Assembly: GCA_013396915.1 (NCBI GenBank)
Contig: VWZL01004640.1
Span: 129,030 to 193,029, forward strand
DNA: 64,000 nucleotides
Source: Stercorarius parasiticus
Taxonomy: Eukaryota > Chordata > Aves > Charadriiformes > Stercorariidae
Reading direction: 5' to 3'
Part shown: in pieces, positions 1 through 12,628 of the stretch
Layout: every line of letters begins with the position of its first letter
How positions within the stretch are numbered: position 1 is the first letter of the stretch
The notes under the pieces: generated by a model
The model's database searches: none
Seen by the model: only the letters and a program-made list of their open reading frames with translations
What the model was told of the DNA's origin: nothing
Made by a program: the position numbers and the translations under genes

Positions 1-1603
1 CAGGAGATGAATCAAGTCAAGGTGACCTGTTCTTTGGACCAGAGCAGGCTTATCATGTTGTCTTGGAGCGTGGCTAGAAATGATATTATGCAGCTTACTA
101 AGAAAATATGCCACACAGCATCTTTGGAATCAAAATCTAGCCTTCAAACTAGAACAGGACTTCTCGAGTACTCTGTGATCTCGGACATGTAAAAAGATCC
201 TTAGATTTCTAATTGGAATTTCAACACTGGAGACTTCAACTGAAAGTCCCTGCCTCATTAAGCACTTTACTGTTGCCCACTAGAGAGTAATTTATAACAA
301 AAATGGCTAAAAAATAGCAGTGCTTTCTCCTTTTAACTGATCTCATTTATGTTCATGAAAACCATGCTACACAGTCATTTTGTTGATGACCAAAGCTTTG
401 TGGTTAGGGTAACATATCGAGGTGAGGACGGTTTTCCCAATTACTATGACACGTATGTTTAGGGTTTTATCCCGTGTTTGTTGAATGGGTAAAATTATAA
501 AATATTACAAAATTTTCTACTAAAGTTGCACCCTTTTTTCAAATCAGCACCTTAATTGCTAAGTTGGAGGGCTGTGGTTACCTTTAGTACACTTATGATA
601 CTTTAATGTATTTTAGACATATTTATCTAATAATGAAGATGAAAGATTTTGATGAAATAAAACACTGGGCTTGACTCAGTGTTCATTGAAGTTGGCAGAT
701 ATAATTAACGTTATTACTATTATTGACTGTATGCAACATCCAGGAGTTGCTCCTATAGCTGCTTTTTCTTTAATTGATTGAGGTTCTTTTGCTATCTGTA
801 AACAATAGCTGGAGATGCTCTCTACCTTGAAATTCATCTGAAAGAAACATAATAACGGTGCCTTAAATAGTATTTTCCTACAGTTATTAGTGTAAATGAA
901 TTTAAGTTCATATACACATAGAATTGAAACCGACTCCTGATTTCTTCCAAACAAATGGCAAATACAACACAAATATACTGGTCACCTTGGTTGATCTGAC
1001 TAGTCATTTTTCATTACAAGAAAATGGTGTTTTTAAAAAAAAACAAACCTGCCTACTATGAGTTCAGGAGTCTACGAACATACTGAAGGATTACTGCTAA
1101 CTCGGCTATAATTTTTTGACAGTTGTGGTATGTTATCACTAATGGTTACTGACAGAAAAGTCAGTTACTAACACCTTGTCATTATAAGGCTATAGAGGAC
1201 ACTATGCTGCTTCTGTCTGTTCAGTTCTGAGTAGCTAGCTCACATCAGCATGAAGGACTCGGACTTTGAAGCATGTGATACACTCTTAGATTATTCAGAA
1301 GTAATACTGTGTTTATTACAAACCGCTTCTGGGATTCTTATATTGGTCAGGCAGGTAAATCTTTCATGCAGATGGGCAAAGGTCCCTTTTGCATCCTTAG
1401 CTTAGATTGCTGTTAAAACTCAAGTTCTTTAAATCGTGGAATACATGTAGTTGTTAAATGTTTCCTAATTGCTTTATGTTGAATCTTGCCAACCTATTTT
1501 CATTATCCTCCTCATTGTAGGCTTTGTCTTTACTGAGCCAACTTCCAAAATGTATTCAGCTTCAGTGGTTGATGTTTGTTTTCAAGGTTTATAACGTTGT
1601 CAA

Positions 1604-1670
1604 ATATAATCATTATATGTCATTATATAATGAAAGCCATATAATCATATATGTCATTATAATGAAAGCC
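1604..1670. repeat. Two-copy 32-35-bp tandem duplication
   Basis: Copy 1 (1604-1638) and copy 2 (1639-1670) share ATATAATCAT, ATATGTCATTAT and AATGAAAGCC and differ only by one- and two-base deletions in the AT-rich middle. Confidence 0.85.
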
Positions 1671-2815
1671 TTAGAAGCCTTAAATATTAGTGCCATGTCT
1701 ACTCTACCGAAAACCTACAAATGTCTAAATATAACAGGCTAAAATTTGAACACTAATGCTAAAGTGCTTGCACTACGCTTTGTTTGCTGTTTCTCCTTTT
1801 GTCGGGAAAGCAGATGTAGAATATATTTGATAGCTAAGATAATGTTGAAGCTGGAACTTTCACAACCATCCTTTCTGACAGCAACTTTTGCTATAGAGGT
1901 GCTGATTTTGCATTTGTGTTAAAATTGTTTGTCCTAAATTATACAGTAAATCTAAACAGGTAGGGGGTAAAGGATTACAAAGTACAAATTCTAAGAAGTT
2001 TTTAGTAGAGTCTTTTTACACAGTTGCTCAGGAATGCGAGACAACCAAGAATGCAGAATAGAAGAATAAACTGCAAGTTCATAAAGATAACGAGTTCTCA
2101 GATTTCAAATAACCTGGTTTATATTTTTTCAGATTTTTCACTATAGAAATTGGACAAAATCGAAACAATTTTTCTCCCTTCCCCCAAATACTCTTCTTGA
2201 CCTGTCCTTAGTTTCTCTTAGATTTCAAACTTAGTTTACTCATTCTCTAGGCCTGCTTTCAAAAAGCGTCCTTTGGATTTCTCCCAGAAGGGAATTCTTT
2301 CACCCTGTGTGTGTTTTTTAGATGTCCTGCTTTTTTCCTTTCTTTTTTTAAACAAATTTTGTTTTTAACTGCTTCCAAGAATAGAGTAAGTAACATTCAA
2401 ATCCCAACATGTTGTTCAACTTGTTTGTTATACTTCCAAAATTCTATTGGTTGTTGGAACACAACCACTGCTTCTTCAGGTACTTCAAACTGACTAACTC
2501 TGACTACTTTTCCGCACTAAAATAACCTCAAATATTTATATTAAAAATCCTAAATGCATTCTATATATGATTTCCTTGCAAATACAGGGGGAGAAAAAAA
2601 ATCTAAGCAGCTATGACTTCCTGAATTTGTTGCGATGCTGAAAAGTTTGTCTAAAACAATTTTTAATATTGTGTGCAAGGTGTCGACTGATTTCAGTAGT
2701 CATAAGTAAGGTGAAAGAAAATGGCACTGCAGGAGCAAGATTTGTACAAAGAGTGCTAAGAGAATGTACCCCAAACTGAATCCCATTATTGTTATTTTGG
2801 CCTTCTGCTTGCCTA

Positions 2816-2853
2816 GTTGATGCTCAGGAGTTGATGCTCAGGAATTGATGCCT
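2816..2853. repeat. 14-bp tandem repeat, 2.7 copies
   Basis: The unit GTTGATGCTCAGGA is present twice perfectly (2816-2829, 2830-2843), then a partial third copy ATTGATGCCT. Confidence 0.9.
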
Positions 2854-3045
2854 GACTAGATTCACTGTAAAAGCTGTTTTCCAGCTCAGTACTAACTAAA
2901 CCCCCAGTCCTGCAAACATGCACATATTTGGCATTACTTCTAGCATAAAATATTTCCAGGCTAATGTCAAAGAATCCAAAGTCGTATTTTAAATTGTTAT
3001 GTGTTATTCTGAAAAAGCTAATATTTTAACTAGCACAATCAATGT

Positions 3046-3120
3046 TAAAAAACCCAATCAACCAACAAAATAAAACATGCAAAACCACCCCACCTCCATC
3101 CCCAAACAATAAAAACAGCA
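3046..3120 (+). repeat. A/C-rich simple repeat
   Basis: Degenerate run of AACCCAATCAACC, AACAAAATAAAAC, CAAAACCACCCC and CCCCAAACAATAAAAAC type text, with almost no G or T. Confidence 0.7.
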
Positions 3121-6100
3121 GCAAGTATAGACGTAGTTATGTTGGGACTAAAAAAGTTTGACGTACATCATCACTTGAATGAATTGCCTAGTACCTTACA
3201 CTAAGCTACTGGATTTCATACTAAGAGCTGGCCTAACATATCACTTTAAAATGTGTTCTTAATTGAGATACATAGCCAAAAGTTTTCTGTTAAGCAGGTC
3301 TTACTCTATAGTACTCAAAACTGATAGTCACATACAGATTGAGTTAAGGTTTATCCTCCCGCATGTCCAAATTTGCCTCCAGAAGATATGTCTGGATAGC
3401 ACTTGAAGATTTTGTGTGTGTATCTGAGAATGCATCATGTATGTTATGTACAGACTTGTCCTGAAATACGTGTGGTGTGAATTCAAGACAGCTTGGTCAA
3501 CTTTGTATCTGTGCAGTAAATCAATGCTCAATTGCATTGATTTCACTGTATATTCACAGATTGTGTTGGTTCAGTGGGCTCAGTGCTTCTAAGTTCAAGG
3601 CAAACCCAATCTATGGCTCTACCAGAACCACGAAATATTTTGGTTATAAACCATCACAATTGTAATCTCCCAAACTGTGCCACCTTTACCAAACCTGTAA
3701 ATGTATCACTACAAAGATTACAGTGACAAGAGTAGTATTGTGTGCGTTTTGGGAGCTGCCAAAGATAATTCTGTTCCTTTTTCTCCTCGCCCTGTGGAAT
3801 GTTTTTAACTTCACTCTCAGTTCAGAACATTGGAGTAGGACTGAAGTAGGGAATGTGGGATTAAGCACTAAATAGACATATAGGAAGGAGGAGAGAGCTA
3901 CAGTAAATAGAGAGCGGGCAGCTGATAAGCAAGTAGTAGAAAGGTGGGACAATTCAAATTTGAGAGGCTGCAATGGGAATGTAAGAAGTATGTATACTTG
4001 TAGTTGAACTTGAAGACATAAGACTTGCCCTAGTGGATGGGAAGAGCAGGTGGATGGATATTTTTTTTTTTGTAGGACTTTGGTCTGGGAAGCTGAAGGA
4101 TCTCCCCATGAAAATCATTCTGCCATCATTTTCTCTGGCAGTAATACCACCAGAAAGTGAGGCTTGAGCAAATTATATTTGAGAATTTGAAATTTATGTT
4201 ACACTAGGGTTCAATCTCTTTCTTACTGTCTCTAACTAGTATGTAAGGCTTTTCTTTATATGTGGTTGTTAATACATTTTAAAATAAAATCCTGTTCATT
4301 TATTTAAACATCTTTAAAATAACAGAATTTTTCAATCAATATTGCAAAGAATTTTCTTTAAGCCTGTAATGTCTAATGTTGTTGTCACTTTCATATGCAA
4401 AATATCCAATGTATTTTTCATTCCCCAAACTTTTTGCCTTAGTTTACTTCAATCTGTCACCAATTAGATAATTTATGAATGATTAAACCACCTATCTTGC
4501 TCTGGTTTCCTCTACAAATGAAAGCATGATGTTGTTTGATTGCATAAGTATCTTATGGAGTCTCTTCAGTATATCTCATTTTTAGATATGGTATGACCAA
4601 TGAGACAGTTTTGTGATAGCATCTGCTCTGACATAAGATCATCTTGGCTGTCTTGGATCTGTTCTGTGGGGGTTATTAGTTTGTTTGGCGCTTTGGGTTT
4701 TTTTGTTTTTTTTTAGATCTAGTAATCCATTTAATAAATAGACTTGCTGAAAAGCAGTATTCCAAAACATTTCAGAACTCAAATTATGCATTTTTCTAGG
4801 ATGAGGACTGTAGCACTTCTAAATAATGTTTCTGCTGTTTTTCATTGACGTTGTCAAGAGCATGCTGCTTATGCTTAACCACGTGGCGAACAATCTTCTA
4901 AGTGCCGTTTTAATGAAATCTGAATATATGCAATTTAAGCATTTATTTCCTCATGCTAGCTGCACTGGGGACAGTTGTACAGAAGCCTATTGCAAAATGA
5001 AATAGCTGTTTCTATGAGGAAGTTAGCATTGGTTTCAGGGAAGTACACATTTTTCTGTCATCGGTGCTGACAAATATTTTAAAGTTGAGTGAAATGGAAG
5101 ACTGAAGTGTTTGACTTTGTGTCTTCAGCAGTGTAACAAGTCCTTATGGTAAAAAGTATTGTCATGATGTTGGTAGAATTGCAGAGTCTGCAGTAAGTCT
5201 TTTCTCTGAGATTGCAAATAACTCTAGAGTGGTGCTAATTCTACGTGTAATAGTTTGTGTGCCATTGCCAGAGTCGCTTTACTGGCTTAGTAAAGGCACA
5301 TGGGACAGATTGTAAAGTCCTCAGTGCAGAAATTGTCTTTTTTACAGAACCCCACTATGACTTTTGCCTTCTGGCATTACCAGAAGGTTACCATGATGAT
5401 GGCAAAGTATTGGAGATGGGGCATTTTATTTCTGGATACAGAGAATTAGGTTTAGTCTAAAAATAACAGTATTCCACTAAAACTTTGCATAGATACTTAA
5501 TACAGGAATTTAAACTTTGAAGGTACAAACTCCTTTATGCCTTGTAGACTTACATAATTTTCTCTGTTTTCCAAACTGGTGGACAAAGGCACAGGAGATC
5601 AACATACATGTCATTGTGAGAACTGGTGAGAGGATTAAGATAGAGATAAGAAAATCTTTTAGGTCTATCCCAAGTCCCATAAAACTGCATGTGCGTTTTC
5701 AAGTACAGAACTTGAATGATCTTTTTCTAAATACAATTTCCCCAAAACCTTTGACATGTAACTTTGAGCAAGGAAGAGGAGAGCTCCTCTGTGAAAAAGC
5801 GTGAATGTTTAGACAACCCATCCTTTTGTAAGAAGAAGAGCAACGTGTTTTGTAGTGATCGTTTTGGATGTCCAAATTATCTTTATTTTAATATCTTCAT
5901 TAAAGTTGAACAAAATATAGTTTGAGTTTCAGGAATGATGAAATGGAGGAAAACAGTCAGGAGATAATCAAATCCCCACTTGAAAAAAAGGCAGCCTAAT
6001 TTAATTAGATCAGTGTACCCTTTAATTACATCTCTGTTTCTCACCCTATTGCGTGTTGTAAATAATCTGTGATGCTCTGAGGGTTTGAGATTTTCTAAAG

Positions 6101-6822
6101 CTGCTGTAAAACAGTTCTCTGGCTGTGTCTTAAAGAATTTTTGATCAATGGGTGTCATCATTAACTGAACATTGGGAAAATCTATGTCAAAAGTATTATC
6201 ATGATTTACTGTAAAGTTAGCCAGATAACCAAGTTGCCTGGCTAACTAAAGGTAACTAAGGGTTGTGAGAAAATTCTTTGCCAAATCTTAGGTATGTGTA
6301 GGTTTGGTGTACCTATGACATGCATTGTTCCATGACTGCTGGTAGGGTCTTAGGTGATCAGCATTACATGGCATTATAAAAATGTGTATGTGCAGGTTCA
6401 TTAAATTAATTAAAATCTCACGGAAGTCAGAAGTCACAGTTATCTTTTTATGGAAGGCTAACAGCTAATTGGCTGTTTTAAAAGTAAGTTTCTAAGTGTA
6501 TAATTTTTACTAGTTTAAAAGAAAAATTTTACATAACTTCCCACACAACCAAATACAAGTAAAGTCTTGAGCTAGTGAAGTGCTGAAAGCTAGAATACTT
6601 CTGAAGATCCAAAGCCTAAACTGGTCTTTTTCAAGTTGCTCATCACTGCTCAGAATACAAGGATTTTACATAAGTTTTATGCTTCACCTTCCCCAGATCT
6701 TAAGAGAACAAAGCCTAAATCTAAACAATGTATCATGTCGGTGAGATCGAGTTATGCCTCAATATACAATTGGTTTTAGTTGAAATAAGTGACGTGGCTC
6801 TCATCACATCTTTGACTTCCTA

Positions 6823-6910
6823 ATCCATTTTACCGGCCATTTAGGCATGGGTAAATTGAGGACAGCCTCTATAGTGAGTGCATTAGCTGGGACTGAACTT
6901 GTGTGTTTGG
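6823..6910 (-). repeat. MIR-like SINE relic (possible)
   Basis: The + strand reads CCATTTTACCGG, GGGTAAATTGAGGACAG and TTAGCTGGGACTGAAC in the order and spacing expected of the reverse complement of an ancient MIR/CORE-SINE (CCATTTTACAGATG, GAAACTGAGGCACAG, CAGAGCTGGGATTTGAAC). It is diverged and incomplete; a profile search is needed to confirm it. Confidence 0.35.
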
Positions 6911-7876
6911 AACTATGTCAGGACACAATGACTCGTCTGCCAGTGAATGTTCACATCTCTTGTTTTTCTAAATTTCTGTAACTTGAAGGTCACTACGGTC
7001 TTTAGTTACATTCTATACAGTTGTATTGAAACAATCTATTTTGGATGCCTCCAGAGTGGCTTTTCATGCATATCAGTGGATTTTTGTTTGATGGAAGAAA
7101 CAGTTTTTGAAAGAGGAATGAATAGAAATGGAGCTTTTTCAAAAACTGCAGAAAGTTCTGATTGGAACAGGACAGTTTAAGAAGCTTTGTTTCTAACTAA
7201 AAAGGCTAAAATGGTGAAATAATTTAAAAATCTTGAGTAAAATACCTCAAAAGCTCTTGTAGACTAAAACAATTAATGCTATAGGCTCGATACAACTACT
7301 TCTCTTGAGGAAATTTTTTCCTTTTATAATAATATTTAAAGATCAGTGAAGATGCATGTTTTCAGAGCATCTTTTTCTGTAATCTAACTTTCTGTAGTTT
7401 TTTCCTAATGAACTTGCTAATTTTTTTTAAATTTGGTACTTTTTTTGGATTTTTATGGTAACTGACTACCTTCCACTCAGAAAACAGACTGTACTTCTTA
7501 AGAGAACTCATGCTTGAATTCTAATGCAAATTTGGTATCATCAGCTCTCTCCAGCTGTTCTAATTCTGACATCCTCCATCTGCCTCTAAAATCACAAGTT
7601 CTGCATCTGCACTGCCTTGCCTAGTATGCTATTTCTTTTTGTTTTCCATCAATTATTAATCTTACTTCTTTTTTTTCCATGCAATCTTTAGCTTGCTAAT
7701 TTTGTTTCTCACTTTTTCTGTTATCTTTCCACTCTCAGGTATTTATTTTGCATATGAAAAATGTCTAGTATCTGGAAAGATGTGATGCCTAAATCGCAGT
7801 ATTTAGTATCTGTTGCAAGCTGACTCCTGGAAAATGTCTGGCAAACTTTTTCCTAGACATCTGTGGGCTCAGGGTC

Positions 7877-7899
7877 CTCTCCTGAGTGACTCAGGAGAG
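7877..7899. repeat. Perfect 10-bp hairpin with an AP-1 consensus
   Basis: CTCTCCTGAG (7877-7886), TGA, CTCAGGAGAG (7890-7899) form a perfect inverted repeat. Its centre contains TGACTCA (7887-7893), the AP-1 consensus. Whether it is a binding site cannot be told from sequence alone. Confidence 0.6.
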
Positions 7900-9071
7900 C
7901 AGAATTGCAGGATAGCAGATTAATGCATCTTGTGTTGCTAAGATAAGCAGAGAAGCTGATGAGTTAATGTGTAAGAAACTGTTTCAATATTCAAGGAAGA
8001 AAAAAAAAAAACCACAGATAAAATGTGCAGTTTTGCCAACACTGTGATGGAGATGTCTGTAAAGGTAATTGTTCAACTACTGACTTCATTACTAAAGGTC
8101 AAAGGGCATCTTTGTTCACGTAATAGCAACATAATTTTGAGGAAGTAGTTGCTGGCACAGAATTTAAAGAAAAAAGATACAATTTGTAGTGAGAAGACGG
8201 GCACTAAATTGTGTGTATTTTGGAGTTGGAAAATGTGTACTTCATCTGGAGAAGCTATATGAAGTAAATGTAGAAGTGGGGAGGATACATTTCTCAATTC
8301 TTCCATCTCTCCTTTTTGAAAAGGTCATGTTTTGGCATTACGCCTCTTCTGCATTTTGTATGCATAGAATGATAACATGCTTTGAAATACTATTTTGCTA
8401 AAGAACAGTCTGGTTTTTATGAGTTATTACATAGCAATTTATAACATTTTATATTCATAAACATGTTTTAAAGCAAGTGACAACTGTGGGGGGATGCTTT
8501 TAAAGTAAGTTTTCTGGATTGTACGAGCATTATCTGAAAAAAGGACAACCCCTGGGAAAGTGTAGGAAAAAATAAGGAATGTTAGTGGGGAAAATATTTC
8601 CTTTTACAGTCGTCATGACTAGTTCTGTGAGCTGTGAAGGCCTGTGTCAAAATAGCTATGTATCTTTGATCTCAGCTTTCTGATAGTCTTTTAGGTACAG
8701 ATCAATGTAAGTCATCCCTGTCTACAACAGTGCACCTATTGGGCATTCTGTGGAGGCTCAGGAAGGTCAGGAACGGCAGTTCCAGATTTTTATGCTCGTG
8801 TGCAGTATTACACCATACTTAAAAGAATCAGTCGGATTCCCACATTTAAAGTCTCTGCGTTCATATAGAACAATAAATAGGACATGGATCCACCTGGATT
8901 TATAATAAGAATAGGTTAAAAAAAGCTACCTACTAAAGGTTTGATGTAATTAAATTTAACTTAACGTTAATATTTAAAAGCATCTATTTAAATTACAACA
9001 TAGGGAGGAGCAATCTATACTGATGAGAAAAAGAAATTAGGTGTTGTAAGCAAAGTCGAAATATTATGCTT

Positions 9072-9126
9072 TCACAACTTACAAACTTTAGTAACCACAA
9101 GCTCTTAAGGGCTTGCTAAGTTGTGA
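9072..9126. repeat. Nested inverted repeat
   Basis: Outer arms TCACAACTTA (9072-9081) and TAAGTTGTGA (9117-9126) pair perfectly. The loop contains AAGCTCTTAAGGGCTT, itself nearly palindromic with one G-T wobble. Confidence 0.7.
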
Positions 9127-12100
9127 GATTTAACACTTAGCTCAAAGACCGTGTGGTACTTCGAATCTGTATTAACTTCAGTGACCTAGCCAGCCAGATT
9201 GTCTTTAATCCTTCTCTACTCCCAGCACTATGACAATGCCTTCTGCCTCTTGAATTCATTGGTGGTATTTACAGCTATGGCCTTAAACACTAACATGTTC
9301 TGTAAATTCTCTGCTTGTAGACAAAGCTATGTGCAAACATCTTTATTTGTGCTGTTAGTTTTACAGTTTAAGTTTTATAAATTAAGTTTTATACCTTGGC
9401 CTTCAAACCTTTTTTTATGATTACAGTTAATTTTACTTGCTTTTCCCAAATAAACCTTCATAAGTTTAGCATTTCCTACAAGGCTATTCCTGTTTACTAA
9501 TAATTTCCATTTATTTAATGTGCTCTACTAGCATTGTCCAAACCTGGAATTGTACTTTTTCCCCTTTATCAGACCTTTGCAATCATCGTAACTTTGAGTG
9601 TGTCAAAAGTGAAAGGGAATCATAGAATTTGTGTTCTAATGATCTTAGGAATGATAATTCCAGCCTCCCAGGCTTTGCCACTTGTCCAGGGTTACCTGCG
9701 GCCTGACATAAATGAATAAATAAATAGCAGGTTTCTGTGTATAATACAGTGAACGCTTATGAAATCTACTTATTTATAAACAATATATATTTCAAGTAGA
9801 GAGGAACTGAGAGGGGGCCCTGAGTCAAAAATTCGAATGCTAACTACAAAATACTTTGTTGTCAGTGGAGCGTGGATTTTTGCGCATTAAATTTCTATTG
9901 TAATGGCTGTTTATCATGTTTTAATTGTCTTGATTTCTGTTTCATTTCCGTAAAATACAGAGATAATTTAGAAGAACCATTGGGCTTCTGTTTAAAACAC
10001 TGGAGTTCTACTGTTGTAGACTAATCTAGGCTTTACTAACTTGTAGTCAAAAACCAATCAAGGAGTTTAAGTATGCAAGAGTTTGAGAGGGGGGAAGTGA
10101 TTTTTAAATTTTTTTAGTTTTAGCAAAATCGGGTCACACTTGTGTTGTCACAGGCTTCATTTGTTCACTGATTGCCATCAACTTGTTCATCAGAACATCT
10201 AAGTGGTCTGACCTGGGTTTCCAGTGTTCAGCATGAAGCCAAGGGAGTGTGCTGGATGTGAAGTACTTCACTACATCCCTTGGGCTCCCTTTGCTCGCAA
10301 TGGCAAACTAGTCTTTGGACTGATTCTTTGTGCTCATGTTTGTAGGTTGTTATGGTACTTTGCTTCAGTTTTTTTGCTTACTTCAGTCTCCATAGCTGTA
10401 CGACAATCCATACCTGTATTTTGTTTGGAAAGTACGTTTGCAATATGTTTCTACTTAATTGGCTATCAGGAAAATGAATGGCACGTGTGATATGCTACAG
10501 CTGTGCTGCCATCCTCCTGTTGTCAGATTGCAGTCTTCTGCTGAAGGGTTGTCGGTGCCATGCTCCTCTCAGAGCACAGGCATTCCCATCTTGACAGAAA
10601 GAGTTTTTTCTCAATTTTGCAGCTGAGAATAGCGTTCTGGGAGTAGTTTTCCCAGGAACAGTGTTCTTTGTTAACCAGACAGACTGTTCTTTTAACCCTT
10701 GTTCTGGTAGTTCTGCTGCTGCTTTCTCACACACACATTTTCATTTGTATTGTGTTCATAACAGTCTTAGTCCTGTTACAAATCTATTAAAAATGTGATA
10801 GTTACCTAAATCCCACTGAAGTCCAAACTTGCAATCCTGAAATCTGCAAGTCAGCTAGTTTCCATCCGCGGAGGTGCCTAGAGATGTTGGAAGTTGACTT
10901 AAGTTCTCTGTGAAGTTGTTTTTTCCTGAGTGCTTACACAAGTTTTGATGCCTAGATTTTAACTCTGATGTGGTTGAAGAGCTTGTTAAATACTTTATGT
11001 GTACATTTGACTGGAATTGAGAAACTCAGCATGCCTTCACCCTCCATCTCTGAAAGGTGTGATTCACTAGGCTTTGCAGTAAAAGCTGGCTTCTCACAGC
11101 TTAGTGATAGGCACTTCTGATAAAGCATGGGCAGAAACAGTGACACAGAAATAAAAATTTCTGTTCTACCCTCTCCGGTGAGTACAGTCAGTGCCAACTT
11201 ATTCTCTGTCTGTCCTGCTGAAGCCATGGTGCTGCGTGGAATTCTGATTTGTTAAGCTAACATAATGCTAGAAAAAGCATGACTAATGGCCAAGACCATG
11301 AGGACAGAGAAGCTTGCTTTCAGGGCTGGTTCTCTCTTCTGCCTGGTGACTTCTGTGTAAGTATTAAGCTTTAATGCTCACCCATCTGTATTATTTCTCT
11401 CCTGGCTAGCTGTAAGCAGTTGCATACAAAATGTTCTGACTTGAGGTAACTGCCTGGTTAACATCCTGGGAGAGTTTTCCTTTTAAGATGCCTGCTAAAG
11501 CACACGATTTTTTGGGGATAGCACGTTTTCTCCATATATGAAATGAAATAATACTGCATATGTGAAATGCTTCTTGATAGCTAAAATTATTAGTGGTCTT
11601 GTGATTTTTCTGCTTGTGCCATCAGAAATAACTGTTGGAGAGCAAAAGAATAGCTCTTTTCACAAGCAGGCCCCATTTACCAGAATAATTCCACATCCTA
11701 CAATGCGATATTAATATAAAAAATAAAGAATAGTCTGAATGGAAATAAAATTATTTCCACGTTTAGTTGACATAAATATATAACTGTACTTTGCTCCTGC
11801 CCACAGTATCTAGCTGTGATTGGAAATCCTCTTGAAATTGCTTAGTATTAGTGAAGGAAAAATACTAGCTGTCATTTATCTGGTTTTACATCCTTTTGTT
11901 AGACATAATACGAAGATGTCAGTTATTTATTTCTGTGCGATATTGGTTTTATTCATGTCAACACTACAAGGTGGTTCTGCCTTGTGTTCCTCTTGTTGCA
12001 AGAATTTTGGACCACAGTTGAACAGCTAATATACTATCTGATATAGTCAGAATTTCTCAAGTTCTTTCTCAGCCTTGGATGAAGAAACAAGAAGGATCTT

Positions 12101-12602
12101 TAAGATTTGCATGTAGCCTCTATATTCACTCAATTAGAAATCAGTTGTGTAAAATGTTGAGCACCTCTAATCTGACTCATTTAAGTGGGCATGCAACTGG
12201 AGCTTTGTAAATCTTCTACCACCAGGCTTGAATACTCAAATAAGGTTAAGTACAAAAGTTTGGGTTTTTTCCTTGGGGTTTTATTTTTACAGTCACTAAG
12301 TAGCTAAATTTTAAACATATTTTTGAAACAAAATAATAATTTGCTTTATTCCAAGTGAAGATCTTTGCATGTATATTTCTTTAATGCTAATTTCTTTTTC
12401 CCAGACAATGCTATACTAAATTTGCAAATAGTTTCAGCTGGCCCGAGATCACTTCGGATGAAAGCATCAACACCTTCAGTCATGTTAAATGAGTGTCTTA
12501 ACTTCTTTTATTCTTGAATTATTTTTGTTTATGCTGCTGTGAATTAGAAAAATAATATTGATATTGCATGCCCACATTTGCCTCTGGTTATTTATGCTTT
12601 TT

Positions 12603-12628
12603 TACTATTGAAGAGTACTATTGAAGAG
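12603..12628. repeat. 13-bp perfect tandem duplication
   Basis: TACTATTGAAGAG occurs twice back to back at 12603-12615 and 12616-12628. Confidence 0.9.

Noticed and set aside
5257..5460. 67-codon open frame preceded by an acceptor-like sequence
   Set aside because: Does not match any neurexin exon or other protein I know, and no donor fits its end.
9618..9650. AATCATAGAAT resembling a reverse-oriented CR1 tail
   Set aside because: The bases that follow do not continue as the CR1 3' region (no TTGGAAGGGACC), so it is a chance word.
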